DNA of 38,894 nucleotides, taken from positions 1-38,894 of the forward strand of contig NZ_JADYUH010000017.1 of the NCBI RefSeq assembly GCF_021531665.1, given 5' to 3'. This DNA is from Prevotellamassilia timonensis. Lineage in GTDB: Bacteria; Bacteroidota; Bacteroidia; Bacteroidales; Bacteroidaceae. The notes below the pieces were generated by a model. It was not told the DNA's origin and searched no databases. It saw nothing but the letters and a program-made list of their open reading frames with translations. Below, piece by piece: positions 7,254 through 16,372 of this stretch. The stretch's first letter is position 1. The number at the start of each line of letters is the position of its first letter. A program made the translations under genes and the position numbers.

Positions 7254-10200
7254 ATGAAACATTTTCTAACCTTTCTGCTGTGCCTCGTGGCTTCGCTCAC
7301 GGTTGGCGCGGTACCGACGACGCCCACGTTTTCAACCGAGGACGGAGAGGCGACCTGGTACTACATCAGGTTTAAGTCGAACTACAACTGCTACCTTACC
7401 GATTGCGGTGTGGGTAACAACGTGCAGGTGATGGGCTTTGACCTTGCTCGCGCCGACGACCAGCAATGGAAAGTGGTCGGCGAAAGCACCACCAGTTTCA
7501 CTCTGGTGAACAAAGCCGGTCACAAACTGTATTACAATAGTAGTACTTTACGTTACGTGACTTCCGACACGGAAGCAATAACCTACGCAATGGACCAATA
7601 TACCAACTATTGGGAACTCTATCGCACCGAGGTTGGTAGCGATGGTAAGCGTTTCGGTATTTCGGGCAATAATTGCTTCCACGGTGCCGTGCTCACCGAG
7701 AAAAACAAAAACAATGATTTGAACAAGTTCATCTTTGTTCCGGTAGCGAACGCACTAGCCGACTACACCACCTTCCAAAGCAAACTGCCTTTGCTGTCCG
7801 ACGTGGAAGAGCCCGTTTGGTATTACCTCTCGCTGACCAACAGCGCCACACACTATCTCGTGGATGCCGGTGAGAGCACCAAGGTGGCACTTAACAGCAC
7901 TGTAACATACAACGACAAGGCGCGCCAATGGCAGCTCGTTCCCGTTGATAACGAGGGCGGTTTCGCGCTTCGTAGCCGTTTAGGACATTACATTACCAGC
8001 TTTTCCAACAGCAACGATGGCGGCACGAGCGGTTCCCAGGCAAACGGACGTTATTATACGGGTGCTGCTTCTGCCACCATCAACGACGCCATTGTGTTCT
8101 GCTTAGGTTCGGGTAATACGGTCAACGACTTTGAAATCTATCGTAAAGGCGACAGCAACAAGTGGGGCTTCAACAAGCGAGACGAAACCGAAGTCGGAGT
8201 CTGGAATGAATTTAATGGTGGCAACAAAATGGCGTGTGCCGATGCGGAAAGTGTTGACGGCGCCTACAATGCCTATCTCGCCAAGTTACCGAAGTTCTCT
8301 GATGAAAGCAACGAGTATTGGTATATTCTCAAGATGACAGGCCGCAACACCTACATGAAGGCAGCCTCTACTGACACAAAGCTTGAACTCGCTTCGTCTG
8401 TTGCGAACTCGAACGAGTACAAATGGAAGTTTATCGGAACAAAAGATAACTTCGTCATGGTAAGCAAGGCTGGCATGTATGTTTACGATTTGGATGCCGA
8501 TAATACAGACAATGGTCGCTTCCAGGTTGGCACTGAATCAGCCTCAGCAAAAGCTTTCTATTTTGACCCCTGTGGTGACTACGTGGAAATCGTCCGTGTG
8601 GGCGACTCTAACAAGAGAGGAATGAACGACCGTTCTATCAACACCCCCTCGGGCTTGGGCATTTGGACTAATGACGACTCCGGCAACCGCATCCAGTTCT
8701 TTGAGTCGGAGAACATGTTCGCCGAAAATCCCACCCTCTACGCTGATGCTTCCTCCCTCACCAATGAGTCAACCTACTATTACATTCAATTCAAGACGGG
8801 GGGCGCTGTGGTTGAAGACAAGGGCGCTGACACAAACGCGCAGACTGCCGCCATGGCACACAACAAGAACGGACAGCTTTGGGCTTTCATCGGCACGGAA
8901 CTCACCTCGCTCAAAGCCATCAACAAGGCAGGACGCTATTTGAGCTATAGTGGTTCAAACTATCAAACCGCAACTTCTGCCGACGACGCCGTCACCTTCG
9001 AACTTCGCCAGAGCACCGCGCATCCGGGCTATTTCGAACTCATCAACTCGGGTGCCACACAAGCCATGAACCAGGTGGGCGGCACAGGAGCAGGAAAGAA
9101 CCTCGGCGTTTGGACCATTGGCGACGCCAACAACCCCCTCAAAGTCATCCTGCCTCCCGCTCCCGAAGAACCCATCTTCTATGCCAACGCCACTCCGACT
9201 GAGAGCGATGAATGGTACTACATGCAGTTCTGCAATGGATCTTTCAACTGGATTGCTCCCTCCACCGTGGGAGGTCAGGTCACTGTGACGAAGTCCCAAC
9301 TATATAAGGAGGAGATGATGTGGCGCTTCATCGGCAACAAGAACAGCTTCAAGCTCATGAACAAGAAGGGCGAGTTTGCCTACTTCGATGGCACGAACGA
9401 GTCTGGTTTCCTCAAGACTTCTGCAAGCGATGGTGACACAGATGCTTACAAGTTCAGCCTTGTCGTGTCCAAGGGCTCATACGCTCAGGCTTGGGAAATC
9501 AAACCTGCAGGTGTGACCAGCACGACCTATCCGCACTTGAACATGTATCAAGGTGCTAAGGAAGGCACAAGTATTTCCGTATGGTCTGCAGCCGACGGCG
9601 GCAACCCCATGAAGTTCATCCCCGTCTCTGCAATAGAATACGCCGACTACACCGTCAGCGGTAGCACCAGCTATTCTCCCACACAGAAGTTCACGCTGTG
9701 GTACACCGAGCCTGCCACCACCGCTCGCCTCTACTCCGGCGGTCAGGGATACTCCAACTGGATGGAATGGTCACTGCCCATCGGAAACGGTCAGCTCGGC
9801 GCCAGCCTCTTCGGCGGCGTGATGCGCGATGAAATACAAATCAACGAAAAGACCCTCTGGAGCGGCAGATCCACCGACCAAACCGCAAACTACGGTCAGT
9901 TCGAGAACTTCGGCTCCGTCTTTGTGGAGAACATCGGCAGCGACCTCAGCCTCCGACCCGAGGAAGGCGCCACGGACTATTACCGCAGCCTCGACCTCGC
10001 CGACGCTTTGGGTAAGGTATATTTCAAGAGTGCCAAGAGCCAGACCGAATACACTCGCGAATACTTTGCCTCCAACCCCGACAAGGCAGTTGTGGCACAC
10101 TATGTCTCCAACGGCACTGCCAAACTCAACCTCCGCATCACCATGAAGAGCGGCAACATCCTCGGACGCACCACCTCCTACGCCGAGGGCAGCGGCTTCT

Positions 10201-12626
10201 TCTCCGGCAACACCTTCTCAGGCTCAACCCAGACCATTAAGTATGCACTGCGCTTCAAAGTCGTGAACCTCGGCGCAGATGGCACCGTCACCACCGATGA
10301 GGACGGCATCACCGTCGCCGACGCTTCTGACATCATGGTGGTCATCTCCGGCGCTACCGACTTCGACCCGGCATCTCCGACCTACGTCTCCGGAACGACA
10401 CAGCTGACCTCCAACCTCCGCACCACCGTCAACGCTGCTGCCGCCAAGGACTACACCACCCTCAAGAACGCACACCTTGAAGACCACCACGCTCTGTGGA
10501 ACCGCATGAGCCTTGAACTCGACGGCATCAGCAACACCGTCACGACCAACGCGCTCATCGACTCCTACAACAGCGGAGCAGGTACCAACGCCCTGATGCT
10601 CGAAAACCTCTATTTCGCCTACGGACGCTATCTCGAAATCGCTTCCTCCCGCGGCGTTGCCCTGCCCTCCAACCTCCAAGGCATCTGGAGCAACATGGAC
10701 AACCCCGCCTGGAACGCCGACATCCACTCCAACATCAACGTGCAGATGAACTACTGGCCCGCCGAGCAGACCAACCTCAGCGAGATGCACGAGCCGTTCT
10801 TGAACTACATCATCAACATGGCGAACAGCCCGCAGTGGAAGGGGTACGCCACAGCTGCCGGTCAGAGCCGCGGCTGGACCTGCTACACGGAGAACAACAT
10901 CTTCGGCGGCGTCGGCTCCTTCATGCACAACTACGTCATCGCCAACGCTTGGTACTGCACGCACCTCTGGCAGCACTACCGCTACACGCTTGACAAGGCA
11001 TATCTGCAGCGCGCCTTCCCCGCCATGCTCTCGGCAGCTCAGTTCTGGATGGACCGCCTCGTGCTCGACACCGACGGCACCTACGTCTGCCCCAACGAAT
11101 ATTCGCCTGAGCACGGTCCCGGCCGTGAGAACGGCGTGGCTCACGCCCAACAGTTGGTCTATGACCTCTTCGACAACACCCTCGCTGCCATCCGCATCCT
11201 CGGTCAGCAGGCTGCGGGCATCAGTGATGAGGATCTCGCCACACTCAAAAACCGCTTCGACAACCTCGACCCGGGATTGGCAACGGAAATTTATGACGGT
11301 ACGTGGGGTACAACCGCTATCGCCGCAAACACCCCCATCCTTCGCGAGTGGAAGACTTCTGCCTTCACTGCCGGTCAAAATGGCCACCGCCACATGAGCC
11401 ACCTCATGTGTCTCTATCCCTTCAGCCAAGTCACCCCCGGCACGGCACTCTACGACGCTGCCGTCAACTCCCTCCGCCTGCGCGGCGACGGCGCTACGGG
11501 ATGGTCTATGGGTTGGAAGATTAACCTCTGGGCACGCGCCAAGGATGGCGACCACAGCCGCACCATCCTTAACAACGCCCTCCGTCACGCCAACGGTGGC
11601 GCCGGAGTCTTCTACAACCTCTACGACTCCCACGCTCCCTTCCAGATTGACGGTAACTTCGGTGCTTGCGCCGGCATGGCAGAAATGATTATGCAGAGCC
11701 AGAGCGACACCATCGAGGTGCTCCCCGCCCTGCCCTCCGCCTGGACAGCAGGCACCATGACGGGCATGAAGGCAGTCGGCAACTTCACCGTGGACATCAC
11801 TTGGAGCGCCGGCAAAGCCACGCTCGTCAGGGTCGTTTCCCACAAGGGACAGCCGCTCATGATTAAAGCCGCCGACATCGCTTCGGCAAGAATCACGAAG
11901 AACAGCACTGACGTCGGCACAGCCATCGTAGCAACCGACGTGGTGCGCATCCCGACCGAGGAAGGCGACGAAATCATCATCGACTTCACCCAAGGCACTG
12001 TCACTCCCGACAAGGGCGCCATGGAAATCCTCACCGCTGAAGGCTACGGCACATTCTTCTCCGACCGAGCCATTGAAATGCCCGCCGGCGTCACCGGCGC
12101 AGTGATTAGCACCGTGCAGAGCGACGGCTCCGACGTCGGCAAACTTCAGACCAGTTGGGACTATGCTGCCGGCAGCACCGTTCCTGCCAACACCGCCCTC
12201 CTCATCAAAGGCGAACCGGGAACCTATGAGTTCAACTACTCTGACGCCACAGACGTTTTCAACGGCACGAACCTGCTCCACGGACAGATGACCGACGCGT
12301 TGATTGAGAGCGAGGCAAACACGAAGTACTATAAGCTCACCTACTCCAAAGTCTCTGACGTGAAGACCCTCGGCTTCTTCTACGGCGCCGCAGACGGTGC
12401 AGCCTTCGTCAGCAAAGCCGGAAAGGCATGGCTCGCCGTGCCCACCTCGGGAGCGCTGCGTGGCTACAGCTTCGACTTCGGCACGCAAACCGGCATCACC
12501 GGCATGGAAACCGAAGACAACGGTGCTCGCATCCACAGCCTCGACGGACGACGCGTGAACCGTCCCGCCGACAGACTCGAGCGCGGCGTCTATGTCATTG
12601 ACGGAAGAAAAATTATTGTCAAATGA
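7254..12626 (+). CDS. secreted multidomain GH95 alpha-L-fucosidase
   Basis: A 1790-aa exported enzyme. A Sec signal (MKHFLTFLLCLVASLTVGA) is followed by five ~150-165-aa repeats beginning near residues 34, 189, 356, 508 and 654. Each starts with a WYY/YYI-type strand and most end in a G(V/I)W..D.GN motif; they look like beta-trefoil, lectin-like modules (inference). The glycoside hydrolase 95 domain spans about 813-1570, opening with WYTEPATTARLYSGG and SLPIGNGQLGASLFGG. Family catalytic positions appear intact: N1160 and N1162 in NINVQMNYWP, E1286 in EYSPEHGP, and D1466 in FQIDGNFG. GH95 members mainly cleave terminal alpha-1,2-L-fucose. A further ~170-aa region precedes the terminal tail GVYVIDGRKIIVK, resembling a sorting tail. 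It is divergent from the GDP-fucose genes, suggesting fucose-glycan turnover, and overlaps the next gene by 4 bp. Confidence 0.92.
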   Translation: MKHFLTFLLCLVASLTVGAVPTTPTFSTEDGEATWYYIRFKSNYNCYLTDCGVGNNVQVMGFDLARADDQQWKVVGESTTSFTLVNKAGHKLYYNSSTLRYVTSDTEAITYAMDQYTNYWELYRTEVGSDGKRFGISGNNCFHGAVLTEKNKNNDLNKFIFVPVANALADYTTFQSKLPLLSDVEEPVWYYLSLTNSATHYLVDAGESTKVALNSTVTYNDKARQWQLVPVDNEGGFALRSRLGHYITSFSNSNDGGTSGSQANGRYYTGAASATINDAIVFCLGSGNTVNDFEIYRKGDSNKWGFNKRDETEVGVWNEFNGGNKMACADAESVDGAYNAYLAKLPKFSDESNEYWYILKMTGRNTYMKAASTDTKLELASSVANSNEYKWKFIGTKDNFVMVSKAGMYVYDLDADNTDNGRFQVGTESASAKAFYFDPCGDYVEIVRVGDSNKRGMNDRSINTPSGLGIWTNDDSGNRIQFFESENMFAENPTLYADASSLTNESTYYYIQFKTGGAVVEDKGADTNAQTAAMAHNKNGQLWAFIGTELTSLKAINKAGRYLSYSGSNYQTATSADDAVTFELRQSTAHPGYFELINSGATQAMNQVGGTGAGKNLGVWTIGDANNPLKVILPPAPEEPIFYANATPTESDEWYYMQFCNGSFNWIAPSTVGGQVTVTKSQLYKEEMMWRFIGNKNSFKLMNKKGEFAYFDGTNESGFLKTSASDGDTDAYKFSLVVSKGSYAQAWEIKPAGVTSTTYPHLNMYQGAKEGTSISVWSAADGGNPMKFIPVSAIEYADYTVSGSTSYSPTQKFTLWYTEPATTARLYSGGQGYSNWMEWSLPIGNGQLGASLFGGVMRDEIQINEKTLWSGRSTDQTANYGQFENFGSVFVENIGSDLSLRPEEGATDYYRSLDLADALGKVYFKSAKSQTEYTREYFASNPDKAVVAHYVSNGTAKLNLRITMKSGNILGRTTSYAEGSGFFSGNTFSGSTQTIKYALRFKVVNLGADGTVTTDEDGITVADASDIMVVISGATDFDPASPTYVSGTTQLTSNLRTTVNAAAAKDYTTLKNAHLEDHHALWNRMSLELDGISNTVTTNALIDSYNSGAGTNALMLENLYFAYGRYLEIASSRGVALPSNLQGIWSNMDNPAWNADIHSNINVQMNYWPAEQTNLSEMHEPFLNYIINMANSPQWKGYATAAGQSRGWTCYTENNIFGGVGSFMHNYVIANAWYCTHLWQHYRYTLDKAYLQRAFPAMLSAAQFWMDRLVLDTDGTYVCPNEYSPEHGPGRENGVAHAQQLVYDLFDNTLAAIRILGQQAAGISDEDLATLKNRFDNLDPGLATEIYDGTWGTTAIAANTPILREWKTSAFTAGQNGHRHMSHLMCLYPFSQVTPGTALYDAAVNSLRLRGDGATGWSMGWKINLWARAKDGDHSRTILNNALRHANGGAGVFYNLYDSHAPFQIDGNFGACAGMAEMIMQSQSDTIEVLPALPSAWTAGTMTGMKAVGNFTVDITWSAGKATLVRVVSHKGQPLMIKAADIASARITKNSTDVGTAIVATDVVRIPTEEGDEIIIDFTQGTVTPDKGAMEILTAEGYGTFFSDRAIEMPAGVTGAVISTVQSDGSDVGKLQTSWDYAAGSTVPANTALLIKGEPGTYEFNYSDATDVFNGTNLLHGQMTDALIESEANTKYYKLTYSKVSDVKTLGFFYGAADGAAFVSKAGKAWLAVPTSGALRGYSFDFGTQTGITGMETEDNGARIHSLDGRRVNRPADRLERGVYVIDGRKIIVK

Positions 12627-12838
12627 AAAACACCATGACCATGAAGAAAACCTATATCCGTCCGCTCTCCCAAGACCTTTGCTTCCGCGCTGAGGGCATG
12701 CTCGCCGCCTCACCCGGTGTGATCGATAGCGAAATCACCACGGGAAACAAGTCCGATGACGACTATGAAGACTACGGCTCGCAATTTTCCTCTCACCGCT
12801 CCTGGTCTTCCGGCTCCACCAACAGCACGTGGGAATGA
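12623..12838 (+). CDS. 71-aa small protein coupled to the fucosidase gene
   Basis: The ATG overlaps the GH95 stop (ATGA, 12623-12626), implying translational coupling. A later in-frame start gives MKKTYIRPLSQ (from 12641). The N-terminal half ends in AEGMLAASPGV and the C-terminal half is rich in Ser, Asp, Gly and Tyr (DDDYEDYG, SSHRSWSSGSTNSTWE). The MKKTYI.P...(M/L)LAASP arrangement resembles small unannotated Prevotella/Bacteroides proteins. There is no membrane segment or classical signal peptide. Function is unknown; a secreted peptide or precursor is only a guess. A terminator follows at once. Confidence 0.65.
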   Translation: MKNTMTMKKTYIRPLSQDLCFRAEGMLAASPGVIDSEITTGNKSDDDYEDYGSQFSSHRSWSSGSTNSTWE

Positions 12839-12865
12839 AACGAGAGTCCAATGATTGAACCTTCC

Positions 12866-12901
12866 ACGGGGACTGCGCCAACACGACGCAGTCCCCGTTT
12901 T
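12866..12901 (+). terminator. terminator of the GH95 operon
   Basis: ACGGGGACTGCG pairs with CGCAGTCCCCGT around a 9-base loop (12866-12898), followed by TTTTAT. Confidence 0.88.
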
Positions 12902-13253
12902 ATAAACACAAAAAACAGGACGCAATGACAGGGGATGGCGGGATTGTATAATCCCCCAAAAGACGGGGTTGGGATTTTCGTTTCAAAATTGGACGAGACA
13001 AACACAAACACCGTCGAAATACTTCCTAACTACAGCCCCTTTAAGCACAAAAAAGACGTTTTGTGAAGAAAGAGAGAAATAAATTAGAAATGAATGCCTC
13101 AAAATGAGAGATAATTAAACGAACTTCCCTATATTTGCAAAGTTTTAAGATATTAACGAGCGTCTGCGCTGAATCCAAAGTGTCTCTTCCACCGAACACG
13201 CAGAGCCAGCCTCAGCACAGAACGCCTACTCTTCACTCAATCATACGTTCAAC
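12902..13253. other. intergenic region before the tyrosine kinase
   Basis: No gene is seen. The only recognisable element is a -7 box, TATATTTG, at 13130-13137. The leader of about 115 bases that follows shows no obvious riboswitch fold. Confidence 0.6.
13130..13137 (+). promoter_or_regulatory. candidate -7 box for the tyrosine autokinase gene
   Basis: TATATTTG fits TAnnTTTG, and an identical box precedes the truncated response regulator (15880-15887). No -33 TTTG is evident. Confidence 0.55.
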
Positions 13254-15641
13254 ATGGCCAACGAAAATCCGAACTTCCAAGAAGTTGAAGAAAGAAATTT
13301 CAAAATTGAAGACTTTCTCATCGTGATTCTCTCCAAATGGTATTGGATTGTACTCTCCGTGATACTGGCAGTGACGGCTGCCACACTGTGGACGCTGCGC
13401 TCCACACCCATCTACACCCGCAGCGCTGCACTGCTCATCAAAAACGACGAGAACAACACCTCATCCATCAATCAGGAGTTCAAAGACCTGGGAATCATCT
13501 CTCAGAACGCCAACATCAACAACGAAATCATCATCCTCAGCGCTCCCGTGCTGATGGAAGAGACCGTCAAACGAGCCCACACCGACATCCAAATGACGGT
13601 GGAGGAAGGACTACACAACGCACCGCTCTATGACAACTCGCCCATCACACTCCTCATGCCCGAAGCAAGCGACCAGTTCGGATGCTCTTTCAAAATGAAA
13701 CTGCTCCCGAACAAAAAAGCAGAACTCTGGGATTTCGTCACAGACCATGGCATCAACGAGAAAAAAATCACCGTGGACATGGGAACGCTCGGACGCACTC
13801 CCGTCGGGAAAGTGGTCATCCAACCGACAGAATTCTGGGGAAAAACCTTCACCGACCAGGAAATCACCGTGACGAAATATCCGGTCAAAGCCATTGCCGG
13901 CTCCTTCTCCGGCAGACTCTCCGTCACCCTCGCCGACAAAGAAGCATCCATCCTGAACATCAACCTCTCCGACGCCAGCCGCCAGCGCGCCGAAGACATG
14001 ATTTTCAAACTCATTGAAGTCTATAACGAACAATGGCTCAAAGACCGCAACCGAGTGGCGGAAAGCACCTACCAGTTCATCACCGAACGTCTCAACACAC
14101 TGAGCAAAGAACTCGGCGATGTGGACCAAAAGATTTCTGACTACAAGTCCAGCACGCTCCTCCCCGACTTGGACCAGGCATCTGCCATGTATCTCACACA
14201 AAGCCAGAGAAACACAGACCAAATCCTCTTGCTGAACAACCAACTCAGCGTGGCGAAATACATCAAAGACTATCTCAACGACCGAACCAAAGAGGGAAAA
14301 TATCTCCCCACCAACACGGGAATCGGTTCCACGGGCATCGAGCAAATGATTGCCAACTACAACCGACAGGTCAGCCTGTGTGAAGAACTCCGCACAAACA
14401 GCAGCGACAACTCGCCCATCGTGCAGAGGATGCTGAACGACCTGGCACAACAGCGCAGCACCATCATCCACTCTCTCGAGAATCTCATTTCACAACTGAA
14501 CTCGCAAATCAAAAACTGGCAACGAACCGAGGGAGAAACCAACCAAAAACTCGCCTCAGCACCACGACAGGTGAAACAACTGCTTTCCATCGGACGCCAG
14601 CAAAAGGTGAAAGAGTCTCTCTACATCTACCTCCTCCAGAAACGTGAAGAGAACGAACTCTCCAAAACCTACACCGCTTGGAACACACGCATCATCCAGC
14701 CGCCCACGGGTTCCAACATGCCGAGTTCACCACGCAAGAGAATGATTCTCCTCGTCGCCTTTGGCATCGGCCTCGCCATCCCCATCGGCATTCTCTTCCT
14801 CCGCGACACCATGGACCACACCGTTCGAGGCAGAGCTGACCTTGACGAGATGCCCATGCCGCTACTCGGAGAAATCCCCGCAATGGTGCAGAAGAAGCAC
14901 TGGTGGCAGAGAGGACGCACAAACGTGGATCGAATGGTCTATATCGAAGAGAACTCGCGCGACCTCATCAACGAATCCTTCCGCATCCTGCGAACCAAAC
15001 TTGACTACTTTGTCAACAGCTTCCAGGACGGCAGCAAGGTCATCATGCTGACCTCCTTCAACGCCGGCTCCGGAAAGAGCTTCATCACAGCCAACCTTTC
15101 CAAAGTCATCGGACTGAAGAACAAGAAAGTGCTCGCCATCGACCTCGACCTGCGCCACTGCTCGCTCTCCGGCATCGTCGGTAAACCGAAAGTCGGCATC
15201 AGCCACTACCTCGCAGGACTCGACGACAACACGGACGCGCTCATCAAGAAGGATGCCCTCGGCATCGGAGTGGACGTCATGCCCGTCGGCATCATACCGC
15301 CCAACCCGACAGAGCTTCTCCTCAACAACAGAATGGGCGAACTGATGGAAAAGGTGAAGGACCAATATGACTACATCATCATTGACTGTCCGCCCATCGA
15401 CATCGTTGCCGACACGATTATCTTGAAGAAATATGTCGATATCAGCCTCTTCATCATCCGCGCCGGCGTCATGGACCGCCGCCTCTTGAAGGAAGTCAAC
15501 GTACTCTATCAGGAGAACACCTACAAGCACATGGCAATCGTCCTCAACGGCACGAAGTACGTCAGCAGCCGATACGGCAACTACCGCTACGGTTACGGCT
15601 ATGGTTATGGCTACGGTTACGGCTATATCAACAACAAGTAA
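13254..15641 (+). CDS. Wzc-like polysaccharide co-polymerase and BY-kinase
   Basis: A 795-aa inner-membrane protein controlling chain length and export of capsule or exopolysaccharide. An N-terminal cytoplasmic stub is followed by a first membrane helix (about 28-50, WYWIVLSVILAVTAATLW), a large periplasmic Wzz/GNVR region with coiled coil (about 240-470) and a second helix near 500-520 (MILLVAFGIGLAIPIGILF). The cytoplasmic bacterial tyrosine kinase domain follows: Walker A NAGSGKS (603-609, K608), Walker A' IDLDLR (D630), Walker B IIIDCPP (D711). The C-terminus is a Tyr cluster, with 10 tyrosines in the last 28 residues including a (YG)6Y run, the autophosphorylation sites. No wza, wzx or glycosyltransferase gene is adjacent, and a terminator follows directly. 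Confidence 0.94.
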   Translation: MANENPNFQEVEERNFKIEDFLIVILSKWYWIVLSVILAVTAATLWTLRSTPIYTRSAALLIKNDENNTSSINQEFKDLGIISQNANINNEIIILSAPVLMEETVKRAHTDIQMTVEEGLHNAPLYDNSPITLLMPEASDQFGCSFKMKLLPNKKAELWDFVTDHGINEKKITVDMGTLGRTPVGKVVIQPTEFWGKTFTDQEITVTKYPVKAIAGSFSGRLSVTLADKEASILNINLSDASRQRAEDMIFKLIEVYNEQWLKDRNRVAESTYQFITERLNTLSKELGDVDQKISDYKSSTLLPDLDQASAMYLTQSQRNTDQILLLNNQLSVAKYIKDYLNDRTKEGKYLPTNTGIGSTGIEQMIANYNRQVSLCEELRTNSSDNSPIVQRMLNDLAQQRSTIIHSLENLISQLNSQIKNWQRTEGETNQKLASAPRQVKQLLSIGRQQKVKESLYIYLLQKREENELSKTYTAWNTRIIQPPTGSNMPSSPRKRMILLVAFGIGLAIPIGILFLRDTMDHTVRGRADLDEMPMPLLGEIPAMVQKKHWWQRGRTNVDRMVYIEENSRDLINESFRILRTKLDYFVNSFQDGSKVIMLTSFNAGSGKSFITANLSKVIGLKNKKVLAIDLDLRHCSLSGIVGKPKVGISHYLAGLDDNTDALIKKDALGIGVDVMPVGIIPPNPTELLLNNRMGELMEKVKDQYDYIIIDCPPIDIVADTIILKKYVDISLFIIRAGVMDRRLLKEVNVLYQENTYKHMAIVLNGTKYVSSRYGNYRYGYGYGYGYGYGYINNK

Positions 15642-15686
15642 CTCCTCCAAAACACACGACGTCAGATTTTCACGTCACTCTCCCAC

Positions 15687-15722
15687 ACTGCGCTAGGGCA
15701 CTCTGCTCTTGCGCAGTTTTTT
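15687..15722 (+). terminator. terminator after the BY-kinase gene
   Basis: ACTGCGC (15687-15693) pairs with GCGCAGT (15711-15717). An inner stem AGGGCA/TGCTCT has one G-U pair, and a T6 tract follows. Confidence 0.85.
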
Positions 15723-16046
15723 CATGTACCGCCCCGTGATTGAAAGAACAACGGGGCAACTTTTCCGACAATGTGCCGACTGTCTCTGACGCAGACCTCT
15801 CCACGAAAGAGCCGAGTTCTGCCCTCACCCATCACGAAAAAAAGAAGGTAAAAAAATTCCATAACTAAAAGATAATCAGTATATTTGCTACAGAAAGCAC
15901 TCAACCCCAACACAAAAAATGCCGCGTTCGTGGACAAGAGAAACGCCTCCGAAAACAAAAAAACACGATTCGGCGAAAAATCAAACCCACACAAAAACAA
16001 CTTCATAGGGGGGGCGCACTCCCTATTCCATAATATACACCCTCAA
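15723..16046. other. intergenic region before the broken response regulator
   Basis: Apart from the -7 box at 15880-15887, this stretch shows no gene or clear structure. A G-run with CGCACTCCC at 16009-16024 and ATAATATACACCCT shortly after faintly recall MITE ends but are too degenerate to call. Confidence 0.5.
15880..15887 (+). promoter_or_regulatory. candidate -7 box for the truncated response regulator
   Basis: TATATTTG, a full TAnnTTTG match, ~160 bp before the ATG. This suggests the broken gene still has its ancestral promoter. Confidence 0.5.
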
Positions 16047-16268
16047 ATGAAACCTCGTTTGCTAATCGTCGATGACCATCCCGTGGTGGCTCGCGGAGTC
16101 GCCGCTCTGCTTGCTCCTCTGTTCACGACGGACACTTCCTGCGCACAGTCAGGCAGCGAAGCCCTCAAGTTCGTCTCCTCAGCGCTCCACTCCCAACCCT
16201 ACACGCTCGCCATCATCGACCTCAAACTTCCCAAAACCTCCGGCATAACCTACAGGAGTCCGCACTAG
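16047..16268 (+). pseudogene. truncated NarL/LuxR-type response regulator
   Basis: Only 73 codons remain. They encode the first part of a receiver domain: MKPRLLIVDDHPVVARG with the acidic pair D9/D10, then AIIDLKLPKTSG with the phospho-acceptor Asp. The frame then reads ITYRSPH and stops. The second half of the receiver fold and the whole helix-turn-helix output domain are missing. Within 20 bp the sequence runs into the terminator of the convergent gene, so a deletion rather than a point mutation seems likely. The VDDHP...G start is typical of LuxR/NarL-class regulators. A functional product is doubtful because the receiver cannot complete its fold. Confidence 0.75.
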
Positions 16269-16285
16269 AACGCTTACCGGGACAG

Positions 16286-16352
16286 CAACAAAAAATGCAA
16301 CGGTCTTGAAACGTCACCGAAATGGCGTTCAAGACCGTTGCATTCGTTGTTG
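16286..16352 (-). terminator. terminator of the outer-membrane barrel gene
   Basis: ATGCAACGGTCTTGAA (16295-16310) pairs perfectly with 16328-16343, and CAACAA/TTGTTG extends the stem. Read on the minus strand the stem is followed by a T-run (the A6 at 16290-16295), so it ends the gene at 16373-17014. Confidence 0.88.
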
Positions 16353-16372
16353 TCCGAGAGACAGCCGCTCTC

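Noticed and set aside
10224-12713. An 829-codon open frame on the minus strand opposite the fucosidase gene.
   Set aside because: The plus strand encodes a clear GH95 enzyme with catalytic motifs. The antisense protein is Val/Gly/Ala/His-rich without domain features, as expected from codon bias in a GC-rich gene.
16009-16044. A G-run and ATAATATACACCCT that recall MITE ends before the broken response regulator.
   Set aside because: The match is too short and degenerate, and no interior core (TTTTGAACG) is present.
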